This document shows positions 58,329-64,000 of a stretch of 64,000 nt of DNA, piece by piece; the stretch's first letter is position 1; the number at the start of each line of letters is the position of its first letter. Source of the DNA: an uncultured Methylococcaceae bacterium. Its GTDB lineage: Bacteria; Pseudomonadota; Gammaproteobacteria; Methylococcales; Methylococcaceae. The position numbers were made by a program, and so were the translations under genes. The notes beneath the pieces were generated by a model, which was not told the origin of the DNA, did no database searches, and saw nothing but the letters and a program-made list of their open reading frames with translations. Location: NCBI GenBank assembly GCA_903859815.1, contig CAIOOA010000090.1:1-64000 (forward strand), in the 5' to 3' direction.

Positions 58329-60213
58329 CCAGCGCGTCCAATTTTGCCAATAAATCATCGGGATTTATGGGCTTGTAATGTATGTCGAATTCCCCTTCGA
58401 ATGTGCTGAGCTTAGCCGAAAGTTCAAGCTCACCGGTCACGAACAGAATCGGCACATCGTGCGCCCACTCAAAACGTTCCCGCATTGCGGCGACGGCATC
58501 CAATCCCGTTTCACCGTTGCGCAGTTGGAAATCCGTCACTAAGATGTCAGGGCAACGTTCCCGCTCGGCAAACAGCCGTTTTGCCGGTTCGATTCCGTCC
58601 ACCCCTTCGACGATGCAGCCGACCCTGCGAATGGTTTGAACCATGCCGTCCAGATTGGCGGGTTCGTCTTCAATGATGACGATATATTTACCCGCCAATT
58701 TGTTGTTTAATGGGGATGTCGAATGCTTGCCGTTCAAACAGGTGTGATCCAGGCAGGGCGCTTGGACGGATGGAATGTAAAGTGAAAACCGTGAGCCATG
58801 CCCGAGTTTTGAGGCAAAGCGAAGCCTATGACCCGTCAAGTTTTGCTCAATGCGCTTAACGATGGAAAGCCCTAAACCCAATCCTCGTTTTTGTCCGATG
58901 GAGGGACTCGCAACCCGGAAATATTCGTCAAATATAAGGTCATGATATTCAATAGGTATCCCTACTCCGGTATCCCAAATATCAACGCGGACACCCGTTG
59001 AAAAATTGACTGCCCCAAGCAGTACACCGCCGGTTTCAGTGTATTTGATGGCGTTGCAGACTAGATTGGAAAGCGCCCGCTTTAGTAGTGTCCGGTCGCT
59101 GCAAACCCAACGAGAAGAATAGCTTGGCTTGCGTACCCGTAAAGCCAAATTCCTCTGCCCGGCCCAATCCTGCAATTCGCGTTCAATTTCGGCAAGAAGC
59201 CCATCAATATTGACTGCTTCAAGAGTGGGCAGCGCACTGCCAACCTCCCAAGTGTCTCGCACCCCTCTGAACATCAGGGCAATATCTTGGGCGGCATCCT
59301 CGATCACGCTGAGGTCAGGCTTAATCGCAAGCGGCGACGATGTTTCCAATTTATGGGTCGCAATACGAGCATAAAGGCCAATGGTCGACAAGGGTTGCTG
59401 CAAATCGTGGTAAGCGGCAGAAAGAAACCTTTCCTTTTCCGCAATTGCGGTTGCTAATTTCGCCCGCTCCGAGTGGGCAAGCATCAATGCGGCTTCTGCA
59501 CGGCTGTATTCGAGCAGAGTTTCGTCGCGTGCTGCTTGGGCTTTTGTCCTCTCTTCCCAAGCTGTTCGAGATAGACGGCGATGATGTTGCCGGAGCCTGA
59601 ATAATGTCCTTTCCTGAAGTTCGTTTCTCGCACAGATAATAATGCCTAAGATATTGAGGATGGATAGTTGCAACAAGGCAATGCCGAAAGAGTTGTTTTC
59701 AACGCCATTGCGGCAACCCGCCACCCACACCAAGGCAAAGGCTGTTACACCCAAGACGGTGGCAGGAATCAAACGCATCCCAAGGAAGGCATAAACAAAG
59801 AAATAAAGCGCTGAAAAAGTCGGCCAATACTGCTGGAAAGCCCGGTTGGAATCTTCTTGTTGGGCAAGGGTCATCATCAGGAACAAACCCAATGCAGCGG
59901 CGGCGGGTGGGATGAATAGCCAAGCTTGCATAGCCTGTTTAAACTGCTTGCCATGTCGGGCGATATACCAACCTATGCCACCGATGATTGGGGCAATCAG
60001 CCCAAAGCGTATAGCCGCCAATTCAGGTATAAGCCTAGGAAATCCGATGCCGTCCCAAAACCCGAATGCCATCCAAGCGAAAAAACCAAATATCACGCCA
60101 AAACGGGCTTTTGGATAAGCTTTATCGCTAAAAAACTGACAAAATTGCTGTTCTTCCAGCGGCGAGAATCGGCGGGATGTCATTCTGCTAATCGACAAAG
60201 CGAATTGCTTCAT
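58309..60213 (-). CDS. Hybrid sensor histidine kinase, membrane-bound
   Basis: 634 residues. Six or so membrane segments in 38-200, then a coiled coil (~205-265), HisKA-like with His in ERFLSAAYHDLQQPLSTIGL (~278), HATPase (LSNLVCNAIKYTETGG, DTGVGIP, GLGLGLSIVKR) and a C-terminal receiver (VIIEDEP, D in ILVTDFQLRNGETG, Lys in HYKPIN). The HDLQQP H-box is the type found in orphan hybrid kinases related to NahK/ErcS-like sensors. It has no separate sensory domain beyond the membrane part. Convergent with the NarL-type regulator, which it may phosphorylate. Confidence 0.88.
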   Translation of the reverse strand: MKQFALSISRMTSRRFSPLEEQQFCQFFSDKAYPKARFGVIFGFFAWMAFGFWDGIGFPRLIPELAAIRFGLIAPIIGGIGWYIARHGKQFKQAMQAWLFIPPAAAALGLFLMMTLAQQEDSNRAFQQYWPTFSALYFFVYAFLGMRLIPATVLGVTAFALVWVAGCRNGVENNSFGIALLQLSILNILGIIICARNELQERTLFRLRQHHRRLSRTAWEERTKAQAARDETLLEYSRAEAALMLAHSERAKLATAIAEKERFLSAAYHDLQQPLSTIGLYARIATHKLETSSPLAIKPDLSVIEDAAQDIALMFRGVRDTWEVGSALPTLEAVNIDGLLAEIERELQDWAGQRNLALRVRKPSYSSRWVCSDRTLLKRALSNLVCNAIKYTETGGVLLGAVNFSTGVRVDIWDTGVGIPIEYHDLIFDEYFRVASPSIGQKRGLGLGLSIVKRIEQNLTGHRLRFASKLGHGSRFSLYIPSVQAPCLDHTCLNGKHSTSPLNNKLAGKYIVIIEDEPANLDGMVQTIRRVGCIVEGVDGIEPAKRLFAERERCPDILVTDFQLRNGETGLDAVAAMRERFEWAHDVPILFVTGELELSAKLSTFEGEFDIHYKPINPDDLLAKLDALVNPLQA

Positions 60214-60273
60214 GCTAAAGCACTGACTGAGACGATATTTAAATTTAACTCTAGTTGGCTTGTCTTAAGATGG

Positions 60274-61512
60274 CTAATTGCAGATCATGGAAAGGACTTG
60301 CATCATCGATATGTTGACATTCGATGTATAAAATGGAGGCATGTTATTAACAACGGACACCAGTTCGCTGATATTGCTACCATCGCGTGGTGGATAATAA
60401 AACTGAAGGTTGCTAGGGAACATATTTGGAATGGAGCCTTCCATGGTTGATCCATACCCGCCCAGTGTCATGATAGTGTTGGAGTCATGTGGATCTGGAG
60501 CATATAGAAACACGAAGGTTCCAAATTTGGGGTGGGTTAGGTATAGTTGAGGGTTGTCTGCTCCTGCTTCAGCAACGTATTGATCCATCAGTTCCCAACG
60601 AGTTTTTGCATAAGCTTGGGTAACGTTCATGAATGCCGCATGTACAGGGCTTTCGTCAAAAGTATCGGCTAGGCAAAGTACAAGATTGCCAAATGGATCG
60701 ATGAACGCGACTGCATTATTAGCATTGCTCGCGGAATCTAATGTAGTTTGTAATTCATTCAGGATTTGACAATCGGGTAAGCGCGAGTTTTCTACTTTTA
60801 TGGTAAATGCCTTACTATAGATATTTTGGTATGCGCTGATAATGGGCGATATGCCTGGCAATGTTGCGGGATCTTGCATTTGGCTAGGCTGTAGCCCACT
60901 ACTGTTGCTTGTTGTACGGACAGTGTCAACACTTTGATTAAATATAGAGCCGCAATCTTTAAGATTCGCAGGGCTTACAATTCCATCTTTGAAGGCAACA
61001 TTTAATCCCCCCACATATCTCCTAGTCAAGGTCTTAGGGTAGGACGGCCCTGAGGCGTAATAGCCAAAAGTTTCTTGTGCCTTCAGTCGTAAATTCAAAG
61101 GCAAAGTATCAAATTTGAAATTTTGGGCACAATTGATTCCGGCGTAAGTATCAATGGCAACAACGCCCACGTTAAAACCCGCTGTCAACAACGCCCCCGT
61201 ACACATGGCGCAGGGGTCTAGGGATGTAATGACCGTGATATGAGATGGGTCAGGTAGGTTTAAAGTTTCTTTATTTTCATAATACCAATAAACCAACTGG
61301 CGCTCTCCGTGGGCCGTTGGATCGAAAGTAAACGATGTGTTATCACTTAGCGGAATAATAACATTATTATGGATGGCGAATATAACTTCCCCTGTTAAAT
61401 TATTCACCATAACGCCACCCACAGCGAAAGTGGTTTGATTTGCGGCAGCCGTCGCTTGTTCTAATACGATTGCTGCTGCATCATTAACATTTTTTAAGAT
61501 AATCGAACTCAT
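60274..61512 (-). CDS. Cytidine-deaminase-fold protein with large C-terminal domain
   Basis: 412 residues. The N-terminal ~140 residues carry the zinc-deaminase motifs: H68-G-E70 in PTAHGERQLVYWYY (HGE in place of the usual HAE) and PC101AMC104 in LDPCAMCTGALLTAG. This matches guanine/tRNA-adenosine-type deaminases in arrangement. The remaining ~270 residues have no recognised domain and are Asn/Ser-rich with likely beta structure. No signal peptide. Isolated minus-strand gene with no immunity-like gene downstream. Could be a nucleoside deaminase or a deaminase effector; the sequence does not decide. Confidence 0.7.
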   Translation of the reverse strand: MSSIILKNVNDAAAIVLEQATAAANQTTFAVGGVMVNNLTGEVIFAIHNNVIIPLSDNTSFTFDPTAHGERQLVYWYYENKETLNLPDPSHITVITSLDPCAMCTGALLTAGFNVGVVAIDTYAGINCAQNFKFDTLPLNLRLKAQETFGYYASGPSYPKTLTRRYVGGLNVAFKDGIVSPANLKDCGSIFNQSVDTVRTTSNSSGLQPSQMQDPATLPGISPIISAYQNIYSKAFTIKVENSRLPDCQILNELQTTLDSASNANNAVAFIDPFGNLVLCLADTFDESPVHAAFMNVTQAYAKTRWELMDQYVAEAGADNPQLYLTHPKFGTFVFLYAPDPHDSNTIMTLGGYGSTMEGSIPNMFPSNLQFYYPPRDGSNISELVSVVNNMPPFYTSNVNISMMQVLSMICN

Positions 61513-61912
61513 CGTTTTATTCCTTGTTTATGGTGGGAGTCAATACGTCATTATAACGAAGCCAAACATAGTATAGCGGCCTGGTGTTATTGTGCGGCAA
61601 CGCTCTCGGGGTTGTCTGATACTTAGACGTTCGATGTTTAGCCTGTCGATATTTTATGCTACGCCTTTTTTATTTCATGTCAACTGACTTTTGCATTGAC
61701 TATATCGGTAATTTTCACCTTGACAAAAGCGATCAGAATTACGAATATAACTGATTTATGGTGAATTGGTGCTTGCAGAGTGAAGCACTAGGATGTTTGA
61801 GGGGTTGGGATGATTCAAGCCAAGGTTAGGCCAGAAGATTAGCGAGGATTCTCCATTCGCCCAAGCATCCTGTAGGGCGAACGGAATAAAAAAAGAATGA
61901 GACTAGGATCGA
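61513..61912. other. Intergenic region
   Basis: 400 bp with no gene seen. A dyad TTCGCCC ... GGGCGAA lies at about 61856-61881, just past the stop of the gene at 61913. The stretch 61560-61780 is AT-rich and may carry the promoter of the deaminase-fold gene. No copy of the shared motif. Confidence 0.4.
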
Positions 61913-62176
61913 TCAGCAGTCCGCGCCAATAACCCTTGGGGGAATGTCAAAACGCAGTTTGCAGTTTGCGCCTGATTTGACTTTATAGACCCAATAGCCG
62001 CCGGGATGGTCATCGGTGGCTTCCAAGATTGAGGTCTGGGGCTTGCCATACCTCGATTCCACTTCGTCCTTACTCATGCCAATAGTCGATTTTAGGTCAC
62101 TTATGTCGGCTTCTTTGCCGCACCCGGACAAACCCATTACTAAAAAAAATGATAAAAAACCGTAAACTATTTTCAT
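61913..62176 (-). CDS. SmpA/BamE-like lipoprotein
   Basis: 87 residues. Lipobox LSGC in MKIVYGFLSFFLVMGLSGC. The mature part IGMSKDEVESRYGKPQTSIL then GYWVYKVKSGANC follows the short SmpA/OmlA (BamE) pattern of a helix starting with GMS/TxxEV followed by GxP and a beta-sheet. Two cysteines at the end may form a disulfide. It is smaller than true BamE, so it is better called BamE-like. Monocistronic. Confidence 0.7.
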   Translation of the reverse strand: MKIVYGFLSFFLVMGLSGCGKEADISDLKSTIGMSKDEVESRYGKPQTSILEATDDHPGGYWVYKVKSGANCKLRFDIPPRVIGADC

Positions 62177-62331
62177 TATAACCCCCGAAACAGTGTAATT
62201 ATAGGCTCAAATCGATGGCAATCTTGCCCAACCAACCATTGTCAAGTTGCATGAAAAGGTGGGCAAAAAAATACCGACTTACAAGGGACTGCTTCCCCCA
62301 AAATAGTTGACATTTTTACTGCGGAATAGTT

Positions 62332-63327
62332 CTATGAAATTACATTCAACGGAGGTTCGTCCATCAGTGCGATTTGTTCGCGCAATTCGAGAATGCGGTC
62401 CTGCCAATAACGGGCATTATTGAACCACGGGAACGCAATGGGGAAGGCGGGGTCATCCCAACGCCTTGCCAGCCAAGCCGAATAATGGATCAAACGCAGG
62501 GTTCGCAAAGCTTCGATCAGATGCAACTCGCGGCGGTCAAACTCGTAAAAACACTGGTAACCCGTCAACAAGTCGGACAACTGCCGCTCCCTGTCCTCAC
62601 GTTCGCCGGCCAGCAGCATCCACAAGTCCTGGATGGCGGGCCCAGTCCGGCTATCGTCAAAATCGACAAAATGGGGACCATCGTCTGTCCATAGGATGTT
62701 GCCTAGATAGCAGTCTCCATGTAATCGCAAAAGGGCAGGGGAGCCTGAACGCTCATAGCAGAGCCTAACCCGTTCCAATGCATGACAGGCCACGCTGCGA
62801 TAAGGTTCGGTTAAATCTGGCGGGATGAAACCATTGGACAACAAGTAATGGAGCGGTTCTTCACCGAAAGTCTCAAAATTAATTGCGGGTCGTGCGCGAT
62901 AACGCTTCAATCCACCGACCGCATGGATGCGGGCAATCAAACGCCCCATTTGTTCAAAGTGTTCCCGTCCTTGCAGTTCTGGCGCTCGCCCGGCTTGCTT
63001 GGGAAACACTGCAAAACGAAAGGACTCAAATTGATAAAGCGATTGGTCTTCTGTGATGGTTAAGGGGGTCACAACCGGCAATTCATGCAGGGCAAGTTCG
63101 TGAAGAAAGCCATGCTCCTCCAAGATGGCTTTATCGGTCCAACGGTCTGGACGATAGAATTTCGCCACTAAGGCTGAGTTGTCTTCAATGCCAATTTGAT
63201 AAACCCGGTTTTCATAGCTGTTCAGGGCCAATAATCGGCCATCACAGCAAAACCCGAGGCTTTCGATGGCGTTCATGACGCAGTCAGGCGTTAACCCGGA
63301 AAACGGTTTGGTTTTTGGTGTGTTCAT
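62332..63327 (-). CDS. srkA: Stress response kinase A (YihE family)
   Basis: 331 residues from ATG 63327; longer starts at 63336 and 63348 add 3-7 residues. Aminoglycoside-phosphotransferase/APH fold: NSYENRVYQIGIEDNSALVA then KFYRPDRW at the ATP site, catalytic LLRLHGDCYLGNILW and metal FVDFDDSRTGPAIQDLW. FNNARYWQDRILELREQIAL is the SrkA C-terminal signature. SrkA is a Ser/Thr kinase that limits stress-induced death in E. coli. The gene is followed by a short gap and the BamE-like gene. Confidence 0.9.
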   Translation of the reverse strand: MNTPKTKPFSGLTPDCVMNAIESLGFCCDGRLLALNSYENRVYQIGIEDNSALVAKFYRPDRWTDKAILEEHGFLHELALHELPVVTPLTITEDQSLYQFESFRFAVFPKQAGRAPELQGREHFEQMGRLIARIHAVGGLKRYRARPAINFETFGEEPLHYLLSNGFIPPDLTEPYRSVACHALERVRLCYERSGSPALLRLHGDCYLGNILWTDDGPHFVDFDDSRTGPAIQDLWMLLAGEREDRERQLSDLLTGYQCFYEFDRRELHLIEALRTLRLIHYSAWLARRWDDPAFPIAFPWFNNARYWQDRILELREQIALMDEPPLNVIS

Positions 63328-63544
63328 GGATTCCATTCTACAGGCCAATACGAGAAATAAAAGGTGCAGAAACCGAATTGGAAGGAAATAGTGCCGGGCG
63401 ATTAAAATTATGCTTTCTTTTCCCCTGTGAATCGCTTTTCAGACTGGCGTTAAGGCCACCACTTGCGCCATAATGCCGACTATAAACGGACTGACAGCCG
63501 TCAATGCCGTGGCGTTAAATCATTTAAACCTTTAGGAGTCATTT

Positions 63545-64000
63545 ATGCGGAACGTTAGAATGCTTTCATGGGCGGTATTGCCTTTCATCGCCGCTTGTTC
63601 GGGAGTTGATGTACACACTGACTATGATGCTTCAGTTGATTTTTCGCGTTATAAAACCTATTTTTGGTCGAAGACGCCTACCACCAAGAACCCTTTGATG
63701 GGTCAGCGGATTGTTGCTGAAATTGATGGGCAGCTTTTGGCAAGAGGCTGGCAAAAAGCGCCTGAAGGTCAAGCCAATGCGACAATCGCCGCTCACGTCA
63801 CGACCCAAGAGCGGGAGCAAATCGACACCATGTACAATAATGTGGGTCCGGGTGGCTGGTACGGGCCTGGTTTCGCCGGAGGATGGGCGGGGGCTGGTGT
63901 GTCAACCTCCACCGTTTCCTACTTTACCGTGGGGACGTTGCTAGTCGATATTTTGGATGCGAAAACCAAGAGAGGCATCTGGCATGCCACTGCCGAAGGA
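63545..64000 (+). CDS. DUF4136-like lipoprotein, 3' end outside window
   Basis: ATG 63545 with TAGGAG upstream opens MRNVRMLSWAVLPFIAACSG, a signal peptide with lipobox IAAC. The mature part VDVHTDYDASVDFSRYKTYF and WSKTP then LMGQRIVAEIDGQLLARGW is the DUF4136 pattern. A glycine-rich loop (GGWYGPGFAGGWAGAGVSTS) follows, then TVGTLLVDILDAKTKRGIWH. 152 codons are visible and the frame is still open at the window end. Probably an outer-membrane or periplasmic lipoprotein. Confidence 0.85.
   Translation, partial: MRNVRMLSWAVLPFIAACSGVDVHTDYDASVDFSRYKTYFWSKTPTTKNPLMGQRIVAEIDGQLLARGWQKAPEGQANATIAAHVTTQEREQIDTMYNNVGPGGWYGPGFAGGWAGAGVSTSTVSYFTVGTLLVDILDAKTKRGIWHATAEG

Overview
The window looks like chromosomal DNA of a gammaproteobacterium. 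It has a complete recJ, a ccmABC haem-export block, cysN, mobA, srkA, a tRNA-Val, a fructose-6-phosphate-aldolase-type transaldolase and a four-helix copper-binding protein. That mix would suit a methylotroph or sulfur-metabolising lineage such as Methylococcales or Thiotrichales, but nothing here fixes the genus. Gene density is moderate. Many intergenic gaps hold short repeats, hairpins and MITE-like elements, and several genes are broken.

Layout. 0-1 kb: end of a copper-binding protein gene and a chaB gene cut by an insertion-sequence remnant. 1-14 kb: an accessory block of mostly single, minus-strand genes. It holds a fibronectin-III protein, a 42-bp tandem array, two paralogous membrane/coiled-coil proteins, two paralogous class-3 lipases, two plus-strand proteins of unknown function, and a NarL-type response regulator with its PAS histidine kinase. 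14-21 kb: tRNA-Val(CAC), then a six-gene minus-strand operon (AAC(3)-like acyltransferase, FkbH, acyl carrier protein, VOC protein, polytopic membrane protein, alpha/alpha-barrel protein) that looks like glycan or small-acyl modification. 21-30 kb: housekeeping (cysN with a decayed APS-kinase tail, lipoproteins, transaldolase, mobA, ccmABC) with a tumA/tumE toxin-antitoxin pair whose toxin gene is split by a 111-bp MITE. 30-34 kb: a three-gene DUF262 / AAA-DUF3696 / unknown operon between a transposase scrap and a helicase-like scrap, a candidate defence island. 34-45.6 kb: recJ, a phospholipase-C-like phosphoesterase, two beta-propeller-like proteins, a sulfatase followed by the tail of a second sulfatase, and a large unknown protein. 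45.8-49.3 kb: a GC-rich two-component pair. 49.3-50.1 kb: a repeat-rich gap with a duplicated recJ 5' end. 50.2-57.4 kb: a minus-strand run of small lipoproteins, a DUF2272 protein, an M15 peptidase and membrane proteins. 57.5-64 kb: a second two-component pair, a deaminase-fold protein, a BamE-like lipoprotein, srkA and the start of a DUF4136 lipoprotein.

The strongest undescribed signal is a roughly 30-bp AT-rich palindromic motif found upstream of six accessory genes: both lipases, the phosphoesterase, both coiled-coil membrane proteins and a small protein. It is always in the same orientation relative to the gene, and in four cases it ends 99-106 bp from the start codon (one of these only after discounting a MITE inserted in between). 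It looks like a shared promoter or operator and implies a co-regulated set of lipid-active and surface-type proteins, possibly controlled by one of the nearby two-component systems.
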